Origin: Arthrobacter pigmenti
GTDB taxonomy: Bacteria; Actinomycetota; Actinomycetes; Actinomycetales; Micrococcaceae
Reading direction: 5' to 3'
Length of the DNA stretch: 64,000 nt
Assembly: GCF_011927905.1 (NCBI RefSeq)
Contig: NZ_JAATJL010000001.1
Coordinates: 3,038,001-3,102,000 of the forward strand
The notes under the pieces are model-generated. The model had not been told where the DNA came from. It did no database searches and saw only the letters and a list, made by a program, of their open reading frames with translations. Positions within the stretch are counted from its first letter, which is position 1. The number at the start of each line of letters is the position of its first letter. Made by a program: the position numbers and the translations under genes. This document shows positions 17,779-26,263 of the stretch, piece by piece.

Positions 17779-18594
17779 TCAGCCCCCGGCTCCGGTGTAC
17801 TTTTTGATCGCGGACCGCCAGAACAACAGCATCAATCCGCTGAGGATGAGTGCAGCAGGCACTCCCAGCCACCCTGTCCACGCAGGAATACCCGCTGGCC
17901 CGTCCAGGCCGAGGATAATCAGGCTGGGAGCGTAGGCCACCAGCGTTGCCGGGATCACGAACGTGAAGAATACCTGCATCGGTAGGAACAGCGCAGCACC
18001 GGGCATGGTCGCCACGTAGCGTCCCCCGTAGGTGAAGGCGCTGGCGAATTGCCGTCCGTCCAGCAGCCAGAACTGCATGGCACCCGCGCCGAGGAACAGC
18101 GCACAGAAAATCATGGCGCCGGCAACTGGGGTGATGATGATCAGCAGGATTGTGGCTGCATTCCATTCGATATCAGTGATCACCAGCGCCACTGTCAGTG
18201 CAAGAACCGCGAAAATCGCCCGCCCCGCCCGTCGCAGCTGGAAGTCCGAGGTCACCAGTTGCAGCAGGACCGGAATCGGACGGATAAGGAGCACCTCAAG
18301 CTTGCCGGTTCGGATGGTCTCGGCCATGGAATCGGTCTCGCCCATCAACAGGTCCGCGACGGCAAAGGAAACCGACGCCAGCCCGAACACCAGCAGGGTC
18401 TGCGCGAAGGTCATCCCGCCGAAGGACGGGATGTTGTTGACGATCGCGTACAGCTCCACGAACTCCGTCAGTCCCAGGACCATCTGGCCGACGACGTCGG
18501 ATGCGAAGCTCCCGCGGAATGCCACCTGCGAGCGCAGCCGGGCAGACACCAGGAGCTTCAGAAGCGCGCGGTTACTGACAGTGCGCTCAGCCAC
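17779..18594 (-). CDS. ABC-2 permease subunit 2 (ABC2_membrane_6/DUF990-like)
   Basis: 271 aa with about six hydrophobic segments, a cytoplasmic N-terminus with several Arg, and a sequence style like DUF990 permeases (SFASDVVGQMVLGLTEFVELYAIVNN; GETDSMAETIRTGKLEVLLIRP). Overlaps the first permease gene by 8 nt and precedes the ATPase gene by 1 nt. The two permeases form the membrane heterodimer of an exporter. The substrate is unknown; no peptide or lantibiotic biosynthesis gene is adjacent. Confidence 0.82.
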   Translation of the reverse strand: MAERTVSNRALLKLLVSARLRSQVAFRGSFASDVVGQMVLGLTEFVELYAIVNNIPSFGGMTFAQTLLVFGLASVSFAVADLLMGETDSMAETIRTGKLEVLLIRPIPVLLQLVTSDFQLRRAGRAIFAVLALTVALVITDIEWNAATILLIIITPVAGAMIFCALFLGAGAMQFWLLDGRQFASAFTYGGRYVATMPGAALFLPMQVFFTFVIPATLVAYAPSLIILGLDGPAGIPAWTGWLGVPAALILSGLMLLFWRSAIKKYTGAGG

Positions 18595-19381
18595 CCTGGA
18601 TCACCAGCTTGCGAGAGCCGAAGCGGACCATGAAGTGGGCAACCGCCAGGAGCGCGGCCAGCCACAGCAACTGGATAGCAACGAGGAGTACGCTCTCACC
18701 GCCGTCGACCCTTCCCGCCAGAATATCCACGGGAGTCTGCAGCATCGACGGAAACGGTGTGGCCCGGGCGAAATCCGCCAGCCAGCCCGGGAACCAGCTC
18801 ACGGGCACCAGGAAACCGGACAGGAGATTCATGAGGACCATGTACAGCATCCAGAAACCGCGGATTTCCACCACCCAGAACGAGAGGAGATTCATGATAA
18901 AGAAACCCATGAAGGTCAGGGAGATGGCAGCGAGGATCGAGAGGAAGCCGAGCGCGTAGGGGCCGAAGCTTGTGGGAAGCGACAGCCCGGTGACCAGGGC
19001 TCCAACCACCAGCGGCGGAACTCCTCGCGGAAGGAAGTCGAACACTGCACGTCCCAGGTCCTGTGCCCAGTAGGAGCCGATCAGGTTGACCGAGCGCAGG
19101 AGGTCGACTGTCACATCGCCGGACTTGACGCGGCGGGACAGCTCCGCGCTGCCGAAGAGCCCGATGGGGCCCAGCAGCGCCTGCCCCAACCAGACGTAGG
19201 TCGCGGCTTCCACCGGCGAGTACCCGCCGATGCTGCCGCCGGCCGTCGCTATGGCGCTCAGCAGCAGCGACGCACGGATCAGACCGAAAACCGAGTTGGT
19301 GAAGGCCCCCGCAAATGCGGCGAGCCGGTAGGTGGAATGTCGCCGGAAAGATGACTTCATCAACTCCCAGTACGCGCGCAC
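18587..19381 (-). CDS. ABC-2 permease subunit 1 (ABC2_membrane_6/DUF990-like)
   Basis: 264 aa with six hydrophobic segments, first gene of the three-gene ABC-2 unit. The region LSRRVKSGDVTVDLLRSVNLIG corresponds to the conserved cytoplasmic motif in its partner (AETIRTGKLEVLLIRP), showing the two permeases are paralogous. The stop overlaps the start of the next gene by 8 nt. Divergent from the PAP2 gene across a 76-bp spacer that must hold both promoters. Confidence 0.82.
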   Translation of the reverse strand: MRAYWELMKSSFRRHSTYRLAAFAGAFTNSVFGLIRASLLLSAIATAGGSIGGYSPVEAATYVWLGQALLGPIGLFGSAELSRRVKSGDVTVDLLRSVNLIGSYWAQDLGRAVFDFLPRGVPPLVVGALVTGLSLPTSFGPYALGFLSILAAISLTFMGFFIMNLLSFWVVEIRGFWMLYMVLMNLLSGFLVPVSWFPGWLADFARATPFPSMLQTPVDILAGRVDGGESVLLVAIQLLWLAALLAVAHFMVRFGSRKLVIQGG

Positions 19382-19457
19382 CCGCCCAAGTCTAGCCCTG
19401 CCCTTCAGCCGCGATTTCTGCGCACATCGGAGGCAAAAACTTCAGTAAGGTCAGAAG

Positions 19458-20264
19458 ATGGCGTTCCAGGACCCGGAGAAGGAAGACCACTACGTCGGTA
19501 CACGCGACCTGACCCGGTGGAGGTCGCCGATTGGCAGGTTCCTGGTCAGCTGCATCCGTCAGGTGGCACAGTGGGTCGGTCCGCGCTGGGCGCTCATCCT
19601 CCTCCTGGTGCTTGGTATCGGTGCGGCCGTGGGACTGACCTTCGCGTCCGCCGAAGTCTATGAGGCTGTGAAGGAGCAGGAGGACATCGCCTCCCTCGAC
19701 CAGCCGGCGCTCGACGCCGCCCTGGCCATCCGGTCCCCCTGGCTCAACGCCGCTGCCGTTGCATTCACCTCGCTCGGGGGCACGGTGGGCATGCCGATCC
19801 TCGCCACGGCAGCGACCGTCATCCTCACATCGATCCGGCGCTCCTTTACACCCCTGATCCTCATGGTTATCGCGGCAGGCGGCTCCCTCCTGATGACGGT
19901 CCTCGGCAAGGACGCCATCGGCCGGCTCCGGCCGGATACTGAGTTTGCTGTGCCACCGTTCGAGATATCGCCGTCGTTCCCCAGCGGACACACGCTGAAC
20001 GCCGTCGTCATCGCGGGCATCACCGCCTATCTGCTGGTACTGAGGCAGCAGCGCAAACGGACCCGGGCACTCACCATCACGGCTGCGGTCGCGTTCGCAT
20101 TCATCATGGGGCTCACAAGGGTGTACCTCGGGCATCACTGGGTGACCGACGTCGCTGTCGCCTGGACCCTCGGGCTCGCCTGGCTGGCCTTGGTCATCAC
20201 GGCGCACCGCCTGCTCCTGACGTTCCGGAACTATCGGAGGGAACGCAGGGCGGCGGGCACCTGA
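19458..20264 (+). CDS. PAP2-superfamily membrane phosphatase
   Basis: Integral membrane phosphatase, 268 aa. The three PAP2 signature motifs are present: KDAIGRLRP, PSFPSGH and TRVYLGHHWVTDV, which supply the phosphate-binding Lys/Arg and the catalytic His residues. About six transmembrane helices follow a hydrophilic N-terminus of 40 residues. Family members dephosphorylate phosphatidic acid, undecaprenyl pyrophosphate or phosphatidylglycerol phosphate; which one applies here cannot be read. Convergent with the poxB-like gene across a palindrome. Confidence 0.9.
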   Translation: MAFQDPEKEDHYVGTRDLTRWRSPIGRFLVSCIRQVAQWVGPRWALILLLVLGIGAAVGLTFASAEVYEAVKEQEDIASLDQPALDAALAIRSPWLNAAAVAFTSLGGTVGMPILATAATVILTSIRRSFTPLILMVIAAGGSLLMTVLGKDAIGRLRPDTEFAVPPFEISPSFPSGHTLNAVVIAGITAYLLVLRQQRKRTRALTITAAVAFAFIMGLTRVYLGHHWVTDVAVAWTLGLAWLALVITAHRLLLTFRNYRRERRAAGT

Positions 20265-20271
20265 GCCCGAT

Positions 20272-20342
20272 ATCCCACTGAGCACCCAGCTTCAGTGGGA
20301 AGGAGCTGCTCGTTCCCAGTCAGCACCCGCACTCACTGGGAT
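20272..20342. terminator. Palindrome between convergent PAP2 and poxB-like genes
   Basis: Imperfect inverted repeat with 34-nt arms, paired at about 23 positions, beginning ATCCCA and ending TGGGAT. TCCCACTG/TCCCAGTC units are also repeated inside the arms. It fills the whole gap between two convergent genes, so it probably acts as a bidirectional terminator. Confidence 0.55.
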
Positions 20343-20358
20343 TTCCGGCCGGAGCAAG

Positions 20359-22134
20359 CTACAGCTGCGCCTCCTCCTCCAGCCGCACGTACTCCCGCAG
20401 CAGCGAGAGCCTATGCGCGTTGCCCTCTGCCGCGAGCGCTTCCTCCATGGACTCCGCGAGTGCCTTGCCGCCGGGGAACGGTGGGAGCAACGGCACGTCC
20501 GGGTCAGTGACGAAGTCCAGGACAAACGGACGGTCGGCGGCGAGCGCGCGCTCCCAGGCGGCACTGACGTCGTCCGCTGAGGAAACCCGCATCCCGTCCA
20601 GGCCGAGCACCTTTGCGTATCCGGCGTAGTCGACGTCGGGCAGCTCCTGGCTGTCCTCGAAACGCGGTTCGGATTCGGTTTCGCGCTGCTCCCAACTGAC
20701 CTCGGCGAGGTCGCGGTTGTTCAGGATGCAGATCGCGAACACGGGGTTCGCCCACTGCCGCCACAACCGCGAAACGGTGATCAGCTCAGCCACGCCCGTC
20801 ATCTGGAACCCGCCGTCGCCGGAGAGCACCACCACCGGCCGCTCGGGCGCGGAAAGCTTCGCGGCCAGGCCGTACGGCACCCCGCAGCCCATGCTCGCGA
20901 GCGTGCTGGAGAGATGCGCCGGCACACCCCGCGGCAAGTGCAGCTGGCGTGCGTACCAGTACACGCAACTACCGACGTCGACCGCAACCCGCGCATCCGC
21001 AGGCAGGCGCCCGTTCAGCTCGCGAACCACCCGCTCCGGGTTCACCGGGTCCGCGGCCGTAAACGCCCGCGCCTCCGAAAGCGACCGCCACGCGGAAACA
21101 TGACGTTCGACGTCGGCCAACCACCCGGTGCGCTGCGACACCAAGGGCAGCAACTGCCGCAGAGAGAAAGCGGCGTCACCCGTCACCGCAGCCTCGACGG
21201 GGTACCGGTTCCCGATCGCCTTGGCGTCACTGTCGATCTGCACGGCACGCGCAGCACCGGGCGGCGGGTAGAACTCGGTCCACGGATCATTCGAACCCAC
21301 GATCAGCAACGTGTCGCAGTTCGCCATCACCCAGCCGGATGCACTCGTACCCAGATGCCCCATGGTCCCGGCCGCATAAGGCAGCGCCTCATCGACATAC
21401 GGCTTCCCCAGCAGGCTCGTAACGACGGCGGCACCCAGCTTCTCCGCGAGCGCCACCACCTCCTCCTGGGCGTCCCGCGCGCCCTGCCCAACCAGCAGCG
21501 CAAGCTTGGATCCGGCGTTCAGGAGGGCGGCGGCGTCGTGCACGTCCTGCTCCTGCGGCACCACGACGCCAGGCGACCAGAGCGCAACGGACGGAATAAC
21601 GCCGTGCTCGTGCTCCAGTTCCGGGGCGGGCTCCTGCTGGATGTCGTGCGGCAGGATGACGACGGCGGGTGACCGGGTTGCGAGCGCGGCCTTGAACGCG
21701 CGATCGATAACCATGGGAGCCTGCTCGGCGCTGTTCACCTGCTGACGGAAGCCGGAAGCGACGTCCTTGAACAGGCTCTGCAGGTCGATTTCCTGCTGGT
21801 ACGCCGAACCGAGCACGGTCTGGCTCTGCTGCCCAACGATCGCGACCACGGGTACGCTGTCCATCCGCGCGTCGTACAGTCCGTTGAGCAGGTGAACGGC
21901 GCCAGGCCCCTGCGTGGACAGGACAACGCCCACACCGCCGGTGTACTTCGCGTGGCCCACCGCCATGAACGCCGCGTTCTCCTCGTGCCGGGTCTGCACG
22001 AACGCCGGTCTCCCCGCGCGCCGAATCGCGCCGAGCACGGGGTTGATCCCGTCGCCGCTATAGCCAAACACCCGGTCAACGCCCCACGCCGTCAACCGTT
22101 CAACAATCCCGTCAGCGACCAGTCGGTCCCCCAT
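20359..22134 (-). CDS. poxB: Thiamine pyrophosphate-dependent pyruvate oxidase/dehydrogenase-like enzyme (PoxB-like)
   Basis: 591 aa with the three TPP-enzyme domains. The PYR domain carries the catalytic Glu in RHEENAAFMA and GPGAVHLLNGLYDA. The central Rossmann-like domain follows. The PP domain has GDGGFQMTG and an N-containing ILNNRDLAEVSWEQ that bind Mg-ThDP. In this family pyruvate is decarboxylated to acetate and CO2 with electrons passed to quinone or flavin; pyruvate as substrate is likely, not proven. The frame extends upstream, but the ATG at 22134 overlaps the TGA of the preceding gene (TGATG). It is thus the third gene of a coupled unit with the Rv2629-like protein. Confidence 0.85.
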   Translation of the reverse strand: MGDRLVADGIVERLTAWGVDRVFGYSGDGINPVLGAIRRAGRPAFVQTRHEENAAFMAVGHAKYTGGVGVVLSTQGPGAVHLLNGLYDARMDSVPVVAIVGQQSQTVLGSAYQQEIDLQSLFKDVASGFRQQVNSAEQAPMVIDRAFKAALATRSPAVVILPHDIQQEPAPELEHEHGVIPSVALWSPGVVVPQEQDVHDAAALLNAGSKLALLVGQGARDAQEEVVALAEKLGAAVVTSLLGKPYVDEALPYAAGTMGHLGTSASGWVMANCDTLLIVGSNDPWTEFYPPPGAARAVQIDSDAKAIGNRYPVEAAVTGDAAFSLRQLLPLVSQRTGWLADVERHVSAWRSLSEARAFTAADPVNPERVVRELNGRLPADARVAVDVGSCVYWYARQLHLPRGVPAHLSSTLASMGCGVPYGLAAKLSAPERPVVVLSGDGGFQMTGVAELITVSRLWRQWANPVFAICILNNRDLAEVSWEQRETESEPRFEDSQELPDVDYAGYAKVLGLDGMRVSSADDVSAAWERALAADRPFVLDFVTDPDVPLLPPFPGGKALAESMEEALAAEGNAHRLSLLREYVRLEEEAQL

Positions 22135-23273
22135 CAGCCGGCAACCGGGACGGGTGGTCCCACCGGCCAGCGCAGCAGTGCGGCCACCGGTCCGGCGTCG
22201 AGCGCGCCGGATGGAAACAGTGCCACCTCGGCGTCGGTCAGGACGGCGGCACGTAATAACGACGACGGCGCCGGCACCTCCCCGAGCACCGGTGCGCCTG
22301 CGGTTTCCCCGTCGAGGAACGCGGTCCACGGTTCAGCGCCCAGGGCGAGCAGCTTCTGTCCGTTCAGCCCCACGCTCTCAAGGAGCAGGGTGTCCACCTG
22401 TGCTTGCTGGAGCGCGTTCACGACGGCGCCGATGCCCTCGGCCGACTCCGGGTTGGGGCGACCCTTCTGGTTGTTCAGCCGCTCGATCAGCTGGCCCTGC
22501 CGGTGCGCGATGCACTCCGCCACGCGCTTCTCAATCTCCAGTGCATAGGCTCCCTTGTCAGCGCCCTCCGTGCGGCTGTGGCTCTCGACAACGGTGAGGA
22601 CCTCCTTGGACTGTTCACTGACCTGTTCGGCCACGAGGTTCCGAGCCCGGATGTCCCCGGCGACAATGAGCAGGCGGGCACGTGAACTGCGCACCACCCG
22701 GTCAATCTCATCAGCGATCTCCGCCGCGTTGGCTTTCCAGATGTTCTCCGTCCGGTGCTGGTATTTGCCCTGCGACCAGCCGCCCGTGGGTACCTTCTTC
22801 AGGTTCTCGGTGTCGCCTTCGACGTGCATGGTGTTCTCGTCGAACTGGCCGTTCGCCCGGCGCAGGTGGATCTCGCCGCCGTCGCGCCCTACTTCGGCGA
22901 CCACGTAAGCGAAGTCGTCCGGCCGGTGCCAGATCAGCGGACATAGGTCAGGTACCTCACCCACGCTGATGATCTCCGGCATCACGGTTGGCCCGGGCAG
23001 GAATTCGTCCAACTCAACCGTTCCGTTGCATACAAGGATCAGCCGCGCCACTGGGTCCGGCATCCCTTTGGCCGAGCGTCGGAGCGCCTCCGCGGCCGCC
23101 TTACGGTCCTCCTTTGATGCGCCGGCTTGCTCCAGCGCCGTTGCGATTTTTTCAGGACGGACGTCATCGGCGTGGAGCGAATCCACCGTTCCGGTGCTCG
23201 CGTCCGTGTAGATGGTGACCCAGGGGCCGGGCTTTCGGTAGAGGTCTGCGAAGGCGTGCAGGGTGCTTGTCAC
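22134..23273 (-). CDS. Rv2629/baeRF2-family protein, Balon-related putative ribosome-associated factor
   Basis: 379 aa, GTG start. The segment TGGWSQGKYQHRTENIWKANAAEIADEI matches the hallmark of bacterial eRF1/Vms1-like (baeRF family 2) proteins, of which mycobacterial Rv2629 is known. Residues 1-140 form the N-terminal domain, 150-290 the eRF1 domain-2-like core, and the rest a domain-3-like region (LLLESVGLNGQKLL). The position of the release-factor GGQ loop is occupied by a Gly-Gly-Trp-Ser-Gln segment. Relatives include Balon, a hibernation factor that enters the ribosomal A site. The same role here is inference. Lies between a tiny acidic protein gene and poxB in one unit, suggesting expression in starvation or stress. 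Confidence 0.78.
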   Translation of the reverse strand: MTSTLHAFADLYRKPGPWVTIYTDASTGTVDSLHADDVRPEKIATALEQAGASKEDRKAAAEALRRSAKGMPDPVARLILVCNGTVELDEFLPGPTVMPEIISVGEVPDLCPLIWHRPDDFAYVVAEVGRDGGEIHLRRANGQFDENTMHVEGDTENLKKVPTGGWSQGKYQHRTENIWKANAAEIADEIDRVVRSSRARLLIVAGDIRARNLVAEQVSEQSKEVLTVVESHSRTEGADKGAYALEIEKRVAECIAHRQGQLIERLNNQKGRPNPESAEGIGAVVNALQQAQVDTLLLESVGLNGQKLLALGAEPWTAFLDGETAGAPVLGEVPAPSSLLRAAVLTDAEVALFPSGALDAGPVAALLRWPVGPPVPVAG

Positions 23274-23492
23274 TCAACTCTCCTCATTCTCGTTCTGCTC
23301 GTTTTCGTTGCGTGCGTTTTCGTTGCGTGCGTTTTGTTGGGCGGGTTCGGTGAGAGACCGTTGCGGGGCTGCGTCCAGATCGGGATCAATTCCACGTTCC
23401 GGGTCAATTCCCGGGTCGTACTGCGGTTGCTGCCCTGGTTCCAGGTCCGCGCTCTCGTCCGCTTTGCCGCTGTTGTTGCCGCGATCTGCCAT
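23274..23492 (-). CDS. Small disordered acidic Asn/Glu-repeat protein (72 aa)
   Basis: Starts MADRGNNSGKADESADLEPG, preceded by a strong AGGAAGAGG site 7 nt upstream. Low complexity: two DP(D/E)-rich segments in the middle, and a C-terminal tail of repeated NARNEN/NENE units. The tail is encoded by a 15-bp tandem repeat (two perfect copies at 23301-23330 plus partial copies). No hydrophobic core, so it is presumably disordered. It ends directly before the GTG of the Rv2629-like gene, with no spacer, as the first gene of the three-gene unit. Function not recognised. Confidence 0.7.
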   Translation of the reverse strand: MADRGNNSGKADESADLEPGQQPQYDPGIDPERGIDPDLDAAPQRSLTEPAQQNARNENARNENEQNENEES

Positions 23493-23606
23493 GACGTACC
23501 TCTTCCTGGTGTTCGCACCCCTGAGATGCGCAACTGGTAAGGTTACTGACGGTCTATCACTCTCAGAGCCCGATGAAAAGACCCCCTCGGCTGAGCAGGG
23601 GAAAAG

Positions 23607-24500
23607 ATGCTGAACAGGCGAAAAGAACCCGCGCGCTACACGGACCGCGAGGATGCCGGACACGCCCTCGCCGCTTCGCTGAAACCCGTTCTGGCCAGTT
23701 CCAGTCCGCTGATCCTTGCCCTTCCGCGTGGCGGAGTGCCGGTGGCGGCAGTAGTTGCGGAGGAGTACCGGGCACCGCTCGACGTCGTCATGGTGCGGAA
23801 AGTCGGCGTCCCCGAGTTTCCCGAGCTCGCGATGGGCGCGATCGCCTCGATCGGCGGGCGGCTGGAGACCGTCCGTAACGCCCACGTGCTCCAGGAGATG
23901 CACGAGCCGGACGCCGCATTCGCCCGCGTGGCTGCCCACGAGGAGAAAGAGCTCGCGCGGCGCGAGGGGCTGTACCGTGCGGGGATGGGCCCACTGTCAG
24001 TCGCAGGCCGCACGGTAGTGATTGTCGACGACGGCGTTGCCACCGGAGCGACCATGCGCGCCGCCATCGCGGCTCTTCGCGCGCAGGAGGCCGGCGCCGT
24101 CGTCGCTGCTGCGCCTGTGTTCCTCGGGTCCGCCGAAGAGTCTCTGGGCGAGCTGGTGGACGCGCTGGTGAGTCCATGGTCCGCTACGAACCTGCCCGCA
24201 GTCGGAAGTGCCTACCGGACATTCCCACAGGTGACTGACAGCGAGGTTCGGCAGTTGTTGACCGCCGCACGCGGGCGTAGGTTGGGAAACATGACCGATT
24301 ATCTGGATCTTCCCGACGCGTACCAGACCTACCTCACCACGCTGGACGACGACGCCGCGGCCGCCGTGCTGCCCGTGCTCAAGCAGTCGGCTGCGGGCGG
24401 CGAGCATGGCGTGCTCGTGACCACCAACCTCGGTCCCGACACCCAGGCCGAGGTGTCCCCTGAGGTCCCGTTCGGCGAGGTACGTGAGACAGTCCGCTAG
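23607..24500 (+). CDS. Phosphoribosyltransferase-domain protein with C-terminal extension
   Basis: 297 aa. A type I PRTase fold is shown by the PRPP loop VVIVDDGVATGATMRAA (about residues 135-151), with LPRGGVPVAAVVAEEY near the N-terminus acting as the PPi loop. The catalytic domain ends near residue 220. About 75 further residues (from MTDYLDLPDAYQTYL) form an acidic tail not usual in the family, which could be a fused small domain. The substrate is unknown; orphan PRTases of this type are often hypothetical. Followed with no gap by the metallo-hydrolase gene, and divergent from the poxB unit across 114 bp. Confidence 0.82.
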   Translation: MLNRRKEPARYTDREDAGHALAASLKPVLASSSPLILALPRGGVPVAAVVAEEYRAPLDVVMVRKVGVPEFPELAMGAIASIGGRLETVRNAHVLQEMHEPDAAFARVAAHEEKELARREGLYRAGMGPLSVAGRTVVIVDDGVATGATMRAAIAALRAQEAGAVVAAAPVFLGSAEESLGELVDALVSPWSATNLPAVGSAYRTFPQVTDSEVRQLLTAARGRRLGNMTDYLDLPDAYQTYLTTLDDDAAAAVLPVLKQSAAGGEHGVLVTTNLGPDTQAEVSPEVPFGEVRETVR

Positions 24501-25283
24501 GTGAGCGTCGCCAGCAGCCCACTCACGCGGTACCGGCTTGCCCCGAATCCGGGGCCCATGAGCCTGGACGGGACCAACTCGTATCTCCTGGCAGCGCCGT
24601 CATCCGAGACGGTGGTGGTGGTCGATCCGGGACCGTTGGACGAGCCGCACCTGGCAGCGCTGCAGTCGGACGGCCGCGTTGAACTGGTCCTGATCACGCA
24701 TCATCACCGAGACCACACCGAGGCCAGCGCGCGGTTCCATGAGCTGACCGGGGCGCCGGTTCGCGCGTTGGACCCTTTATATTGCCACGGCGGTGCTTCC
24801 CTGCTCGATGGCGAGACGCTTCTCGCTGCGGGCGTCCGTATCGAGGTGCTGGCCACACCCGGACACACCGCCGATTCGGTGTGCTTCCATCTGCCCGACG
24901 ACGGCCCCATCGGTTCCGTCCTCACCGGCGACACCGTGCTTGGCCGGGGGACCACCGTGCTCGGGTGCCCGGATGGGACGCTCGGCGAGTATCTCGATTC
25001 CCTGGACCGGCTGGAAGCCCTGGGCGACGCCGTCGTACTTCCCGCCCATGGTCCGGTGCTGCCGAACATCGGCGAGGCCGCCCGTGCGTATCGCGCGCAC
25101 CGGATGGAGCGGCTGGATCAGGTGCGCGCGGCGTTATCGGCGCTCGGTCCGGATGCCGACGTCGGCGCCGTGACCGACGTGGTGTACGCCGAAGTCGATC
25201 CGTCCGTGCGCCGGGCCGCTGAGCAGTCCGTTGCGGTGCAGTTGCAGTACCTCCGCGGGCCTGAACACGCTCAGCTAGCCTGA
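24501..25283 (+). CDS. MBL-fold metallo-hydrolase (LACTB2-like)
   Basis: 260 aa, GTG start at the base after the previous stop codon. The zinc-binding motif is H67-x-H69-x-D71-H72 in ITHHHRDHTE, followed by GHTADSVCFHLP (third histidine) and TGDTVLG (bridging Asp). The C-terminal helical extension with PAHGPVLPNI resembles LACTB2/beta-lactamase-like endoribonuclease and hydroxyacylglutathione hydrolase relatives. Predicted soluble hydrolase; substrate unknown. Co-transcribed with the phosphoribosyltransferase and, 1 nt downstream, the metallophosphoesterase. Confidence 0.87.
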   Translation: MSVASSPLTRYRLAPNPGPMSLDGTNSYLLAAPSSETVVVVDPGPLDEPHLAALQSDGRVELVLITHHHRDHTEASARFHELTGAPVRALDPLYCHGGASLLDGETLLAAGVRIEVLATPGHTADSVCFHLPDDGPIGSVLTGDTVLGRGTTVLGCPDGTLGEYLDSLDRLEALGDAVVLPAHGPVLPNIGEAARAYRAHRMERLDQVRAALSALGPDADVGAVTDVVYAEVDPSVRRAAEQSVAVQLQYLRGPEHAQLA

Positions 25284-25284
25284 C

Positions 25285-26049
25285 ATGGTGGAACGCATCG
25301 CGCTGATCTCTGACCTGCACGGAAACGTCACCGCGTTCGAGGCGGTGCTGAAGGACATCGATGCGCGGGGAATCAGCACGATTCACAACCTCGGCGACGT
25401 CGCAGGCAAGGGCCCGCGCGGCTCCGAATGTATCCGACTCACCCGCGAACGCTGCGCTGTAACCGTTCGCGGCAACTGGGACGACTTCCTTCCCAACGTA
25501 GAGAACACCCAGGGAGGCGAAGCGATGTGGTGGTGGCGCAATGAGCTGACGCCCTCTGACCGCCAATGGCTCGCGGACCTTCCCTATGCACACGATTTCA
25601 ACCTGAGCGGCCGGTGGATCCGGCTCTTCCATGCCTCCGCCGAGAGCGTGTACACACGGGTGCACTTTCACCACTCGCAGGACGATTTCGACCAGATGTT
25701 CAGCAACACCGAGCTGACCGGTTACGCACACGATCCGTCAGTGGTCTGCTACGGCGACATCCACGATTCCTACCTTGAGGTGAACAACGGCCGCACGCTG
25801 ATCAACGCAGGCAGTGTCGGTAACGCCCTCGATGAGCCAATGGCATCGTACGTCATCCTCGAGGGGACTCCGGACGGGGAGGCCTCGGACCCGTTCGGAA
25901 TCCAGTTTGTCCGGGTTCCCTACGACATCGAAGCCGAGATAGCGGCCGCCGAGAAACTACGCATGCCCGAACTGGCGGCGTACGCCACCGAACTCCGGAC
26001 CGGGATCTACCGCGGACGCCACGAGGAACTGGGACTCCTGAGAGTGTGA
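25285..26049 (+). CDS. Metallophosphoesterase, YfcE-like
   Basis: 254 aa. Dinuclear metal-site motifs are in order: SDLHGN (Asp10, His12), NLGDVAGKGP, RGNWDDF (GNHD equivalent), a histidine in the FHA segment and YGDIHDSY (GHTH equivalent). Such cytosolic enzymes cleave phosphodiesters or phosphomonoesters; the substrate is unknown. Third gene of the coupled unit starting at 23607. Its stop codon is the last base of native-looking sequence: a fragment of IS21 istB begins 9 nt later, so the accessory island was joined immediately downstream without damaging the gene. Confidence 0.88.
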   Translation: MVERIALISDLHGNVTAFEAVLKDIDARGISTIHNLGDVAGKGPRGSECIRLTRERCAVTVRGNWDDFLPNVENTQGGEAMWWWRNELTPSDRQWLADLPYAHDFNLSGRWIRLFHASAESVYTRVHFHHSQDDFDQMFSNTELTGYAHDPSVVCYGDIHDSYLEVNNGRTLINAGSVGNALDEPMASYVILEGTPDGEASDPFGIQFVRVPYDIEAEIAAAEKLRMPELAAYATELRTGIYRGRHEELGLLRV

Positions 26050-26057
26050 GCGTTTTA

Positions 26058-26114
26058 ATGCGGGTGGCCTGGTTCAGGCTCGAAGACTTCGGCGTCCTGA
26101 TCCGCGCGCATCGG
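26058..26114 (+). pseudogene. Fragment of IS21-family istB (left edge of island)
   Basis: The frame reads MRVAWFRLEDFGVLIRAHR, which aligns with the segment after Walker A of IS21-type IstB helper ATPases (AGLRVAWFTLEDLGxLxRxHR). Nothing upstream or downstream of these 19 codons continues the match, so it is a scrap. The same segment appears in a longer relic at 27351-27541. It marks the left end of the low-GC accessory region and suggests an insertion-sequence-mediated join. From here to 26224 no further feature was seen. Confidence 0.6.
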
Positions 26115-26224
26115 ATTATTCATTCTCCCAGGCCCACACAAGCGAGCCCTTGCTACAGGCATAACGCGTCGCTAGAAAATGGCACACAATCTAGTCTCAG
26201 ACGGCAGGCTTGCACGGTAGATTT

Positions 26225-26239
26225 GTATGACAAAGATAC
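26225..26239. promoter_or_regulatory. Imperfect GntR-type operator upstream of the regulator gene
   Basis: GTATGACAAAGATAC, matching the left half of the perfect GTATGA-N3-TCATAC palindrome found at 27779-27793 but degenerate in the right half. It lies 25 bp before the GntR regulator start, where autoregulation would act. Confidence 0.45.
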
Positions 26240-26263
26240 GAACGTGGAGGTCGAAGCGAGACG

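Noticed and set aside
16705..17985. Open frame of 426 codons on the + strand
   Set aside because: It is antisense to the ABC ATPase and permease genes, Arg/Ser-rich without domains, and has no ribosome site; a GC-skew shadow.
18032..19354. 440-codon + strand frame over the ABC-2 permeases
   Set aside because: Highly charged shadow of membrane-protein genes on the other strand.
22135..22329. N-terminal extension of the poxB-like frame
   Set aside because: Arg/Gly-rich and inside the preceding gene; the ATG at 22134 overlaps its stop codon and fits the family start.
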